Below are positions 24,737-38,700 of a stretch of 64,000 bases of DNA, piece after piece. The stretch covers positions 26,979,097 to 27,043,096 of the forward strand of contig JASEVX010000006.1 of assembly GCA_031761405.1 (NCBI GenBank), given 5' to 3'. The notes under the pieces are model-generated. The model was not told the origin of the DNA. It did no database searches and worked only from the letters and a program-made list of their open reading frames with translations. A program made the translations under genes and the position numbers. The DNA is from Serripes groenlandicus (Eukaryota; Mollusca; Bivalvia; Cardiida; Cardiidae). How positions within the stretch are numbered: the first letter of the stretch is position 1; each line of letters starts with the position of its first letter.

Positions 24737-24936
24737 NNNNNNNNNNNNNNNNNNNNNNNNNNNNNNNNNNNNNNNNNNNNNNNNNNNNNNNNNNNNNNNN
24801 NNNNNNNNNNNNNNNNNNNNNNNNNNNNNNNNNNNNNNNNNNNNNNNNNNNNNNNNNNNNNNNNNNNNNNNNNNNNNNNNNNNNNNNNNNNNNNNNNNNN
24901 NNNNNNNNNNNNNNNNNNNNNNNNNNNNNNNNNNNN
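24737..24936. other. Assembly gap of 200 N
   Basis: Exactly 200 N, a conventional placeholder size. The array enters the gap in mid-unit; on the far side the sequence is unrelated CT-rich text ('GTCCTTCTGTCTGTCTCTCT'). The right boundary and true length of the satellite are unknown. Confidence 0.99.
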
Positions 24937-25394
24937 GTCCTTCTGTCTGTCTCTCTCACTCTCGCTATATTTATTTCTCCCCAAATTATGTGTTTGAATA
25001 ATCCTTGTGTTTGACTCATATGTTTTCAGTTCGCACGGAAGTTATATATTTTATCAATTTTTGGAATGTCTATATATAGCTGGCTATACCACGAACGAAG
25101 TTGTTTACACGTTGTTAAGGAAGTAAATTGGACATTGGTTAAATTATGATATTCAGAATAGTTTGATAAAACACTTTATCTATAGGAAAATATAACGTTC
25201 TAGATCTCTTTGCAGGTATGTTTCTTTTACAATTAGAATGAGTTTTTACTCATTTACATCTAAATATACACAACAAGTACGCATGATATCGAAATATAGG
25301 ATTCAATTTCGATTTCAAAAACGAAAGTAAGTCTTTTTGATAACAACTTAATTCAGATATTGTAGAAACCAAGCTGTGTGATAAATATGCTTAA

Positions 25395-25625
25395 GTTTAA
25401 CCAATGTCCGTATGTAGACGCATTCTTACGCGAATACAGCAGACGGCTCTTACACAATTGTGGCAAAAGGAGAACTTGCTCATAACGAGCAAGTTATATA
25501 TTACCACTATGTACATGTGTTATCATCTATATTCAATACTCAGATTTAAAGAGATTTTTCCTATTTTTGCCAATAATGTTTCAAAGTCGTCTGCTGCGTG
25601 GGAAAGTGTCAAACCATTTTCTTAC
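25395..25625. mobile_element. Palindromic element (hairpin family)
   Basis: 'ACGCGAATACAGCAGACGGC', the central 'GGCAAAAGGAGAACTTGCTC' facing 'GAGCAAGT', and the right arm 'TTTCAAAGTCGTCTGCTGCG' followed by 'TGGGAAAGTGTCAAA'. The flanking 24937-25394 contains no recognisable gene. Confidence 0.65.
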
Positions 25626-25769
25626 CGTTAAAGTTGACCTATTCGTAATACTATTTATAAATAGATAAATACATGAACCTTGTATTTGCCAATACATGTC
25701 AGAGGCGTGGCTAGCTTCATACTAAAGGAAAGGCTCGATGAGGAGATATCTTATGTCTGAATAATTAAT

Positions 25770-25915
25770 TACAGCCTCAGTGGTTTAGTGGTCGAGCGTC
25801 CGCCGCGGATGCGGGAGGTCGTAGGTTTGATCTGATACCTGGTCATTCGAACAACTTTAAAACAATTGTAGCGATGTCTGACCTCCTTGGCGCGCAGGCC
25901 GGGTTGCGAGATTAG
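25770..25915 (+). mobile_element. tRNA-derived SINE, 5' part
   Basis: Head with A box 'AGTGGTTTAGTGGTCGAGCG' and a slightly decayed B box 'GTAGGTTTGATCTGA'. This is followed by SINE body text 'CTCCTTGGCGCGCAGGCCGG' and 'GTTGCGAGATTAGCATTA', matching the body of the copies at 43781 and 61513. It is truncated before the shared 3' domain. 25916-26480 beyond it shows nothing recognisable. Confidence 0.7.
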
Positions 25916-26484
25916 CATTACTTAAAGATTACTTTTCCATCGTCTGTATGTATGTCCGTCATCTGTCAATTACACTTTTATAATTGACAGATTAAGTTTA
26001 AACAAGCAACATTTATTCATTAGGTCAGGACAAGGTACAACAATATAAGGGAAATAACTCTAGTCTGCTCCCATTTGGCCTAATTTCACACTTTCATTTT
26101 TTGTCTGTCCTTTTTCTAACTTATTATCTATTTTTCGAAGGCTACACGTGTACCAACAATTTTGTGATAATCACGTATGACGTATTTTTTTCATTTCAAA
26201 ATATCGGACAAGCTTAAGTCCCTTCATTGTCCTGATTACCTGATGTAAAGGCGGCATTTGATTAATATATCTTAGTATCGGATTTGGCTTACTAATGCAG
26301 GTTTAACGTGGATAGTCAGTAGTTATACATGTAATCGCTTGCGCACATGTTGAGTGAATACCGAACATACACGAACAATTACTAGGACTTGTCCCGACTC
26401 CTCTCGTTAAAACGTGTCTAGCCCCAACGTCGACATTCAGAGATCCGCACCAAACCCCGTCCTGACGTGGCAAATATTCAGGAC

Positions 26485-26503
26485 AATATATATATATATA
26501 TAC
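26485..26503 (+). promoter_or_regulatory. TATA-like run upstream of the MIEAP-like gene
   Basis: An alternating TA tract lies about 140 bp upstream of a possible non-coding first exon that ends at a donor (GAACCAG then GTAATATT, exon end 26643). This is weak evidence: dinucleotide tracts are common here and no initiator was identified. Confidence 0.2.
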
Positions 26504-26777
26504 ACTGGGTCAGTGAGTATATGACTACATTTTAAATGAGCCAAGTCATGTGAAATGGAGTGGAAAGACCCTTCACGTTACGCGTTGAATACTGAAAGAC
26601 ATTAATCTGATTTCTGACAAAAAGAAAATTAGAAGTGAACCAGGTAATATTTCTATATAATGATCGTTTATGTGATGCAAATGTGGTTTAACCGAAACCA
26701 CTTTTCGATTGACTCAGCAGTACCAATCCATAGCTAGAATAAAGTATAGTATCCATTTTCAGAACACCAACGTAGAA

Positions 26778-29700
26778 ATGAGTAAAAAGCCGAACGGTCC
26801 AGGTAAAGGGTGAGTTTTGTTTATTATTATTAATGATAAGATAAACTATCTACAGACGTGTACAGCATTTTTGTTATTTAAAAAAATGAATAATTAATTA
26901 TTTAAACACCTGCCATAATTTTATTTACAGTATTACATTTAACTACACAATATTGATCAGATCACTTCCGAACGTGTTTATTATTTGTATGTACGCATTT
27001 TTCTATGTGTTTCTTATTTGTATATTACTATTTTTCTATGTGTTTATTATCATATATGTACGTATTTTTCTTGTGTTTTATTATTGATATGTGCATATTT
27101 TTTATGTATCTATTATAAAGTATGTACGTATTTGTTATGTCTTTATGATTTATATTTGTATGTAATTGTGTGTGTTTATTATTTCTATGTACATATTTTT
27201 TATGTGTTTATTATTATATATTTACGTTATTTTCTATGTGTTTATTATTTATATGTGTACGCATTGTTATGTGTTTATTATTTATATGTGTACGCATTGT
27301 TATGTGTTTATTATTTATATGTGTACGCATTTTGTGTTATGTGTTTATTATTAATAAGTGTATGTTTTGTTTTTGTTTTTAAGGTAAGGGTCCGAATAAC
27401 CTTTTCTCACATATAACTAATCTGCAATTAGAGAGTGTCTTATTTTCTTTGTTTAAGATTTAATTTGGTTAAGCATCCATATGTTCAAAACTCATTTTCA
27501 TTGATGCACTTTGTTAATTGATCCCAAAAGACTTGACATTTTGCAATAATTGTTTTAAATCTGTAGTAGCATACTACATCAATTTATATTTACTAATCTG
27601 TCGGACGGTCAAATACGCATTTTACGAGGTATAAATCCACATATACTCCACCTATACACTACACACTCTGCATAAAGGTCAGGGATAATGTCAAAATCGT
27701 CGAGTGATAAATTTATAAATAAATTGATTTGAGTAGTGATAATTTTATGTTGAATGATTTTGAGAGCAATAGACGAGTGACACATTTAAAGTTTAAAGAT
27801 GAATCAAAAAGGTAAACGCGCAACCTATTTGCTGATTTTAGTAATACCATCATAATAAAGTACATGCATATATACATTTTATACAATAGTCCACAAAAAC
27901 AGAAGAGTGGACAAACGACAGAAACAGACTACAAGGTGAAATACACAGATTGTAGCAAAGAACTTAAAACTGCAAAGGCTGACATCAGTTCACTGGAGAC
28001 TAACCTTAAGAGATGTCGTTTTGATTTATTTTCGCTACAGAAGAACTTCAATTAGTAAGTCAGCCTTTTAATTAATAGACACTGAAAGAAACACCTGTTT
28101 CATCAAAACCAACTATGTTTCGATAATATTCCGCTAAAATCGGCTGCGTTACGTCGAAACAAAATAATATTTAACGTTTTAAACGGTAGAGTTTAGTGTC
28201 TGTCGAATGCAACGCATATTTTTCTTTTCTTTGATGTCAGATATTAAAACTATTTATTATGTTTAAATACCTGTATTTTTCATTTGTACTTGTTTCATGC
28301 CATTAACAATCGTATTAAATGTTACATTATGTATACTATGATGACTTTTGATTTATACACATTCCCATTGTGAAATATATTCACTTTTGAGGCATACAGT
28401 GGAGCATTTATATTTGACTGAGACACGTGCTTAAAACCAAAAGGGCTCTCGATAGCAACGCAGCGAGCACGAATCGGAACCGGACTCCATATGTCAAATC
28501 ATGCACGATAACGTCTCGGATATGGCAGATTTGTGGTATTTTTAAAGATGCATACATTTACAACATATTTTCTAAAGTTAAGAATGGTTGTACATGTAAA
28601 ACACGGAAAGAAACACTTACGATATTTCAGCAGGTTTAAAATGTTATAATTTACTCTTAAGAGGTGATCCACAAAATAAGCAGACTAAAACCAAAAGCTC
28701 AATTGAATTGACCTACCATAGGGAAAATCTTGACTTTGTTTTGAATTGATAACTTTGTTACAGTGAAGAAGTTCGGGGACTGTTACCAAGTTCCATGGAC
28801 AATGACGGACTACAAGCAGATCAAAATGCAAGGTAATCGATGTAATCATTTAGTCAACCTATCAAACACTGACCCTTAATTACATATTAATGTTATCACG
28901 CTTCATTAATGTTATCCAATACCCCTTAAGTACCACTACCTGATGAACTGAGAAAGAAACAGTCAAGAACAACATCACGAGACCCCGGGAGTTAACATTT
29001 GTGAGCAGGTGTCTCCACCTATTGAGAAAACCCTTCATCAACTCTAGTCCCATAGATACGCGATTTTGCAAAACTGTTGATAATTTCTTTTAAGAACAGT
29101 GTTATTAATTAAAGTAAATAAAAAAAGCGCCGTGAAAAATGGATAAGTTGTAGCACTTTCTCTTTTTTTTCTCTGGCATTGATTTCTTAAGTAGCTGAAA
29201 ATGGTAAGAGGAACACCAATACCACTTATACACTTTTTGTTCAACAGGTCTGCGTTTTATACCGAAGATAGTGCTTCGGTAATGTAACAATTATTGAGTT
29301 GTATTTATATACTATATTCTTACACTATTGACAATTTCTCTTCCATATGCAAAAACGGATTTGAGCGTGAGATACCATACAGCATATCACTCTTAACTTC
29401 CGGAACTATTTTTGGCTGTTGAAATACCTTCCATCGAATTGGTTTTAAAATAAATGAGTTTATCAACTGAAAATTAACAAGTTGCCTTTTATGAACAGTG
29501 TAAATTCAGAAGAACCTTTGCCACTTAATTACTTACAAAAGGTTTATAAATGTGTGTAGATTCCGATAAGAGTAAATATAGATATTAAAGGGCATGAGCC
29601 GTCCCAAGAGAAAACAACATTGTGGCCTCTGCGTAATGTATCGACCCGGATCACCTCGCAGGTTAACACGGACAGATACTTTCCGCCTCCTCTAGATTTT

Positions 29701-32700
29701 CCGTTTCAGGAATCATTAATCAATACCTCTTTCCCCCTGAGATGGAATGTATCGGCCCTGATTAGCCTGCGCGGACTGCGCAGGCTGAACTGGATCGATA
29801 CATTACGCAGAAACCATAATGTTGGTTTTCTCGTGGAACGGCTCATATATGTCCTTCACGGTACTTTTTCCCATGGACGGACACAAATGTAAGTTCGCAA
29901 ACTCGAGCAATTCTGCCAATGGAACTCGTCCAGAAAAATATAATTCCGTTCAGATGTAATGTTCTATCATGTTTTGTTTATTGCAGATTAATGGCGGTCA
30001 TAAGTGACCTGAGGCAACAACTCGAAAAACAAAATGGAAGCAAGAACCAGATTGGGTACATACTGTATACTTTTCTACTTATTTCAACTTCATAATATCT
30101 TAATGTGCATCGGTTTCTATACCCACATTGGTACATTGTGAACGTTCAATTTTATATTGAAAAGGGTCACACTCATGCTTTGTTGATTTCTAGTATTAAA
30201 AAAATAGTTTAAATTATCGCCTATCTATACAGACTCGAGACTTACTTAAAGAGGATGTATCAAATCGAATTCATCGGTGATCTTACGCTCAGCTGATATT
30301 TAAAGCTATTGCATTTCTATTTCTGTATAAAATATCCTATATTGATTTGTGAATTCAAGTGAATGGTGGGTTTCTTTCGATACAATACAGATGCACATTC
30401 GTATACAGTCGATCGAATGTCCTTCAATTTTGTGTAAACTGTGATATCTTTAATTTCCTTCCATATGTCAAGTTCAATACATAAAATAAATGTTAAGGCT
30501 ATGCAAATATCTGGGTTTCATTTCAAGTTATGTCAATGATGCAACACTGTTATGTGAAAACTGAAATGACATTTTGTAGTGTAGAGTCGTGAAAACTGAA
30601 ATGGCATTCTGTAGTACAGAGTCGGTCGTTTTGTCACTGTTACTTGTGCATGCGTTCAATACGACATATGTAGTTATCTGTTCTTCTTTTGACAGGTCAA
30701 GTTCAACCAACAAAGAATCAGTCGATGACTCAGATTCAACTATATATCGGTAAATGGTTTTTTATATTGAAAAGATAAATTCGCCTTGTGCGAGTAAAGG
30801 TGAGCATAAGCCTAGCGATATTCTAAATACTGGTAACACTTTACTGTCTTGCAAGAACAAGGTATTTAATCAGTTAGAATCTTTAACATCACAATACCAA
30901 TGTGCAATCAAAAGCTTGGAAGCACAGCAAACATAAATAAAACCTTTTTCTGTGAATAGAGTTACGATGCATGTGTATTTTGTATGAAACACAATATCCA
31001 ATAAAATCAACTTCTCGAATCTAAGAATTTAAAAAAAAAAAAAAATGTAAAAAAGTCCTAATACTTTTCGTTTATAATTTCTTATAGGAATAAAATACCG
31101 ACTCTGGAAAGAGAGAAGGCCGCTTTGGAAAAAGAGAAGAGCGCTCTGGAAAGAGAGAAGAGCGCTCTGGAAAGAGTGAATGGCTCTCTTGATAATGAAG
31201 TCAAAGAATATAAGATAAAACTGGACAGGTATGTGTTTATCTAAATACTCTTTCATTACAAAGTATCCTTCTTAGATAAAAACAATGTATATACAGTTTA
31301 TAAATATAGAAAATACTCTAGGCGTGACTTTGTTATTATACTGTTAAACTATCAAGACAATAACAACAACAAATACTATTATAATGATAATAATGATAGT
31401 GATAATAATAATAATAATAATAATATAATACTAATTATGATAATATAGCGACATTGTTTTAGTTTCAGTAAAGTGAATGACGAAAGGAATGAAATGGAAC
31501 GAGCAATGTAAGTAATGATCGATTTCTATAAGCTCATAAATGTAATGTATATACTTATATTTAAATCACTGGAAGATAAATATTTACATCTATTATATGA
31601 ATATGCAAATCATGATGCATTTCGCTTGCTCATATCAGTCTTAACTTATAATATACCCAGTAATGTAGTTCTACAGTGAAGTATTTTGAATAAACGACAG
31701 AAGATGCTTTCTACTCACTTTATCCGCGAGTTATGGAATAAGACAAGCATATTGACGTCGGTAGTTATTAGATACGTTCATGTTTGATATAATTGGAATA
31801 CATGTACTTTTCTAATCAATTGACGTTACGAACGCCAATAATGTAATATAAAACACCATCGTCTGTTTCAGCGAGGATTTAAAAAAGCAACTACAACTTT
31901 TGGAAGATGATCTAAAAGCTAAAACTCGACAAGAACCAAGACAGAAGTGAGTCAATACAGTTAACTTATGTATTATGTAATGAGACATTGATGTGGTTGA
32001 ACGTGTAAGTGGTATGGTCAATCGGTTGTACAGTCCTAATTATAATATTCCTAACAGTATCTTTATCCCACGTAAAGAAATTAGTTCCCGCTTTCAGTTT
32101 ACATTTCATATATTATGAATATAGATAAATAAACTGATATGTTTTATTGCAAAAATATTGAAAAACTGTGTCATAGTTTTAGCATGCTCAAAGTTTGGAC
32201 ATCTTGTTGCATTTATAAGAGATACATATGACTTCAAGTAGAATAATAAATGTCAAGCAATTGTTAACGTTTATCATTCTCTACTAGTAGTTAAAAATAA
32301 CGAAATGCCTGGGAACTCAAACCATTTTCTACTTCGTTATGATTTGATTTTGATTTGAGATGGATTGGAATAAACTGCCAACGTAGCATGCCTGATTCGA
32401 AACACGCATGATCCAATGGAAAATGTAAAAATGTCAATCATTAAAGAGGATCTAATCCCATAAATAATGTTCATTTTAACATTGTTTGGTTCTTCCAAAT
32501 GATCAGTTGAGTTATCTTTTATGCTGATACCAAACCAAATAATTACGATTTTCGCAACACTCTTTATTTAAACAGGTCTGAATTGATTTTGAAACAAGAT
32601 GAACATGTACAAGCACTGACAATTCAAGTAAATAAAATGTAAGTACATATATATATACAACACTGGTACTATTTTTTATGCATATGCCTAACCTTTTGAA

Positions 32701-35700
32701 GAAATGCACTTTTATTTTGCCAAAATATAAAGCATGTCTTTTATCGTCACAACACAACCTATACAATAGTTCAGATAAGATATGATGTCGTTATCAATCT
32801 CCTTTCTCATCTGTTCCTCACTTCGGTAATAGCTTTAGTGGCATCATTTATTGTCAATTCAAAATGGTTTACCATTTTTTGCCTTGTTCAAAATATGTCA
32901 TCATGTCTTTATTTTAACTTCTGACAACAATGTAAGTCCCTTTCTCCAACTCTGCATCGTCATATCCTCCTTTTTACTCCAGGGGTTCTTTATAATTGTA
33001 TACATGTACTCTCTTTGGTGAAAGTTCCAGTTGCGTATTAACCTTTCAATGCAGGTTGTTTATAATCTATTTCCATATTTCTTTGACATGGTATTTTAGT
33101 CTTCCTTGCCTTTTGTCACGTCGAACAACTTCGTGTTTGCTCCACACCATGAGTAATGTTCATCAATTAAATATGACAAAATCATTTCTGTCTTTATTGT
33201 CATTTCATACTTCTTAATATTAAATTTCGTTAAATGCAAGGTTATGCAATATTACTTTGTTTTCAGATCTGAACTGGAAAAGGACAAACTAAAGCTAGAA
33301 ATACAGCTTAATAAGTCCCAGGATGACTTTAAAAGGTAAATTTTATATGATCAATCCTACATATAAACAGCTGATATACTGATCTACTGTTCATACACTT
33401 TATATGTCTGGACATCCGCTTGCCACTATAGCAGAACTCCGCCGAAGGAACGAGTCCCAACACAATAGTTTTTAGTTTTATATAATCATGCAATAACCTT
33501 TTTATTGTATAATTTGATAGTTGCTATTTAAAACACTTCGAGAATAAATTAAGAAAATAAACAATTGTTTTGAATTGTTTTAATAAATTAACATTTTACG
33601 ATTTATCATTTCGTTTCGACTCGAAATTGAATCCTCGACACAATGATGTGTAACGCTTTTTCTAACTGTGGGTTTCATTAAGAACTCGTTTATTATCTTA
33701 TTGTTTTCTTAATCATGCAATAACCTTTTTATTGTATAATTTGAAATTTGCTATTTAAAACACTTCGAGCATAAATTAAGAAAATAAACAATTGTTTTGT
33801 TTTAATAAATTAGCATTTACGATTTATCATTTGGTTTCGACTTGAAATTTAATCGTCGACAAAATTATGTGTAACGCTTTTTCTAACTGTGGATTTCATT
33901 AAGAACTCGTGTATTATATTATTTTGGTATTTACGCGTAGATATTTGTTTTCTTTATTACGATTTATATTCCCCTTTTGACCTCACAGTAAAGTTCCGTA
34001 AAGCAAACACACATCTTCTATTCTGCGTTGAAAAACTTCACATCGGAGAATGACAAAAAAAAACAGAATACCTACTTTAAGACAATCATTTGCATGTTTA
34101 TCCTTGCAGTTATTAAATCCCCCTTGATTTTGTTGGTCATGTGTAATTGAGATCAACTTATATAGATCTCAACGACTATCAAGAACAACTTGGTTTATAG
34201 CGTAGTGCAAAATGTGTACATTCTACAAATACCGATGTCATTGAAATACTCGTTACACTATTACGTCAAAAAAACTGATATATTTACAGTTTTACAAACA
34301 ACTAACGCTATGAATAGTCCGGATTGTGTTTGTGAACGTTAACGATTTTGCACAGCGTGTCATCTAAAAACGATGTTTCAAACTGTGTTAGCTTGTCTCT
34401 ATAAACTCATCAAAAGTTGGATGGGATCGCTCTGTAAAGTTACTGTATGGAAATAGTTCTGTCCTTAGCAGCACATGATCTGAGATCTGAGATCTGAGTG
34501 CAATATCACATGATGCGTGCGATATCAAAGCGTGATATTATATTGCATCCTTTTTTCACATGGAAAATGGAAGGAAGAAAATCAATGTATACAATGAAAT
34601 TTAATATGACCTGGATTGAAGCAATCATTTAAAGTACTAGAAGAACTGATAACAAATTGACCGCCGACGTATTACAAACTCAAGCAAGAATATAGTCGAT
34701 CTCAGCTTAAAATGATAATGTATTATAAAATGTACTGGTTTTAATTAAAACATGGTCAATATGTTCAAACACTAGCTTCGTATCATATGGTCTCGAGATG
34801 GAACAGACGCACCTTTATCAACAACTTCTTTGATTAAATGATTATAATTATAGGCTGAAGTCAGAAAAAGAATCCCATGTGTGTAAAAAAGACAAAAGTA
34901 ATGAATCCAGCAATGATAAAATCAGGTATTATTCTTTTCCTGACGGAAATTTACACTTTTAGCATAGAGTATTTCCTGTATATTCATTTAATCATTCATG
35001 TTTTCTTTATATGAAACACATGTGTCCATTGTATAATACCCGTCGTGTGTTTTATATCAACATATAAAATCAAGTAGTTTGTACATCTAAATATGAATAT
35101 GGCATATTTTTATTCATCATTTTACCAAGTATACCTATAGACACGTGAGCTCTTCAGTGCGCAGACCAAGACATAGTTCAAAACTTGTATGCCACAAATC
35201 CATCTACATCTTCATGTCATTTTATAAGGCTTACTTTCAAATAGTTAAATGAATAGTCATGTTTAATAATATGAACTTGTTTTCAGATTTGACCTCGAAG
35301 CGGACAAGAAGCAGCTTCAAGTAAAACTAAAGAAGTCTCAGGATGAATGCGACAGGCAAATATATAATTATATATAGATATTATTTTCAATTTTAATAAA
35401 AAATACGCGAAGCACTGTGGACTAATAAAATTTATATTTGCAAATGCTAGGTCTTAGTATCGTTTGTCACTTTATCAAAGTCAAATATGTGTTTTTCAAC
35501 GTTACCTGGATTTAAAATAACATTGAACAAGATGTACTTGCAACGTACTGTCCGAATTAAAGATGGCTCAATTAAATATATGGCCTATCACTTTTAAAGG
35601 ATATTTGTGTTACTAGTTTAATACCAAAATATCGTGAATAGGTTTCAACATAATATATTGTATAATAATGCATTAGTTCTATGCACGGTTGACACGGATT

Positions 35701-38700
35701 AATCAAGAACTGGTTTCGTTAAACGTTTTAGGCTCAAGAAAGAAATAGAAGTATACACAAGTACAGAGGAGGATTATGACCTTGGCGTTGATCAAATTAA
35801 GGAAAAGGAGAGGTAATATTATAATCGCGTCATGATTACAAAAAATTATCATATAGACAACCTTATCTTGTGAATGCGAAAACTTGATATCAATTAAACT
35901 CATACAGGACTTCCTTTCAAACATTGAAAACGTAAAATACACATACATTATTTTGCCCGTCTATTTATGACATATTTTAGGGAACTTAATAAAGACAGTT
36001 CGAGCCAGATGTTCTACTGTTTCCATATATTTTCATGTCCTGAGAAAATATACACTTTGGTGCATCACTTCGATGATAATTACACAGCTTTTGGTGATCA
36101 CCATGAAGAAATTATAGTTAACCTGGATATCGACAGAATATCATTCTTGGCGTTAGTTCTAACTAGGCATTTATGTATCAATTATGTATTAACAAGTGTA
36201 GAACACGAAATGTAATATATGTAAACCTTTCAATTTGTTCTTAATCTGACTTCATATCAGTTTCAATAATATTTTTATGTTATTTCTCAGCAGAGAATCC
36301 AAAGACATGATTAATAATTTAAGAAAGGAAATTGTTGATATCCAACAGGCGAATAAAGACGAAAAAGAAAAAGACCAAAGGTAACGCAAATGTCTTATCA
36401 TTCTTGGCGTTAGTTCTAATTTCCAACAGTATTTATGTATTAATTATGTACTAACAATTGTAGAAAACGAAATATAATATATGTAAACCTTTTAATTATT
36501 TTTAAACTGGCGTCATATCAATTTCAAGAATATTTTTATTTTATTTCTCAACAGAGAATCCATAAACCTGATTAATAAGTTAAGGGGGGAATTTGTTTAT
36601 ATCAAGTTCAAGTTCAAAGTTCAAAATCGTTTATTGGCATATAAACTTATGTTTGCTGTCAGTAACATAATACATATATGCATATACATGTGGCGGAACT
36701 TAAAACAATAAGAAACATAAATATGGAGAGAATATGAATAAACAAACATCACGGCAATAAATAAGCATACAATTTGTGTACATCTTATGATTATCGTGTA
36801 CAGGACATAATAAAGTAATTATTGAGAAGTATTTTGGTTATTTCTTTTACAGTTGGCAAGGTATAAAAATTTACCTAGGTTAACTACTTTTTTCTTTGAT
36901 TGAGACTATCAAACCTTTAAATTTAATTGTATTAGGCCAAATGTAGTAGTATTTAGGTATGTATCAAACAGGCGACAAAAACGAAAAAGAAAAGATCGAA
37001 GATAGCGAAAATGTCTTATAAAATCTATAAAATCGGAAACGTTTACAGTTAAATTTCTCTGGACGACATCTGAGTAAAATTCGTACAGATTAGTATCATA
37101 TTGCATGTCATATATAACGTTAAATATTTTGCATGTCAAATATAAAGTTAAATATATTGCATGTCCAATATAACTTTAAATATATTTCATGTCAAATTTA
37201 ACATTAAAATCTCTCAATAAAGATGGTCAATACTAATAAATCAGATAGAAAATTAGAAAAAGATAATTGGTACTGGATATATTTCTTTCCGACTCAGACA
37301 ACTGTGGTCCCTAGTTTGCCCTTCACTTTGACTTGTTAATGTAATATTTATATGACTGATTCTAAGATCTTTACGTCAAAGAAGGAAACGGTATACATAA
37401 CTTACCACCACTTTCTTTTTTTTGAAAAACACGAACTTACCACAAAATGTATTTACACAAATCCTCAGTTATTTTGACGATTGCATAAAGAGCAAGATAA
37501 GATTAATTTAAATGTTAAATCTAATTAAAAAGGAATAAGCAGCGTTTATATTGCAGGAGTTTGGATGATTTAAAAGTAAGCCTTAATTCAACGAATAACG
37601 AGGTTGACAGCTTAAAAGAGAAGCTAAAGGAAGAACAAGAAAGGTATGTTGTATTTAAACGTCATCAGCTAAACTGCAACTAAAGATAAATAAAGAGTGT
37701 GCGTGGCGTTAATCATAATATTATCATTGTTTTATATTATATGAATAACACAGTATATAAGTGCAAACGTTTCGACTTTTTTTTGCATCGTTTTCTAGCT
37801 CACCTGAATAAGCAAAGCTTTTGGCTAACTTTAAAATCGTTTGTTGTCCACCGTATATCGACCCTCGTCCGTCAATGCCATCTGCTCCTATACACCTGAA
37901 CTCATTTCGACTAAACCGGAGATGCCCCTTCAGAATTGCTTATATAATACTATTATATACACACATCTGGTTGACATTGTAACAGAATTGACAAACCTTT
38001 TAAATAGTATTGTAAAATTTACTGACTTTTTGTAAAACATATTTTGAACCCTCTACCAAGAGTGATCAAATTATTCCAATTAGTTAAACACAGGCATGGC
38101 CACGGCGACCGTTTTCTTTGTGTTTACAAAGTTAAATATTCTTGTCCAAAAGTACCGGCACAATGTTCATTTAGTGACCCTCTACTACGTTTGTTCAACG
38201 TTTAAAACGTTTCCGCCGGTCGGTGTGTTTTTCTTTTATGTAAATAGTATATATATTATGAAATCTATTTCTCGAAAAGTACTGATACAGTATTAACAAG
38301 TGATTCAATCTACATTTTTCATGTATTCATTACAAGGTTTAAGGTTCAAACAAAACAAAACATCGGCACCGCTAGAGAAGTTGAAAACGAACTCCGGGAA
38401 GAAATCAAAGAATTGAAAATGAAAACAAAGTATGTATTCCATGAATATGTGTACAGGTGTTGTTGGGCTGGACTGGTTTTTACTCCGAGTAATGAATAGT
38501 TCGAAAAAAGAATGAACACATGTGTGTTAAAAAGTTAAAATGTTCAACAAATAACTAATGATTTACATGCGTAGTGCATATAATATAACAAGACGAATTT
38601 TGATGCAAAGCATCAAAGATGCCGCACATGATTTTGAAGCATGACTTAAAGGAAGCAGATGCAGTTCAGTACATTTTAATAACGTGTAAACAGTCAGGAT

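Noticed and set aside
26985..27416. 143-codon Tyr/Val/Cys-rich ORF
   Set aside because: Produced by an intronic minisatellite; three frames are open at once.
35967..36215. 82-codon ORF in intron 13 of the MIEAP-like gene as an extra exon
   Set aside because: It has an acceptor-like start (TTTTAG, then an Arg-Glu-Leu codon series) but no in-phase donor, and its composition is not coiled coil. Part of it belongs to the duplicated intron segment. Possibly a decayed exon.
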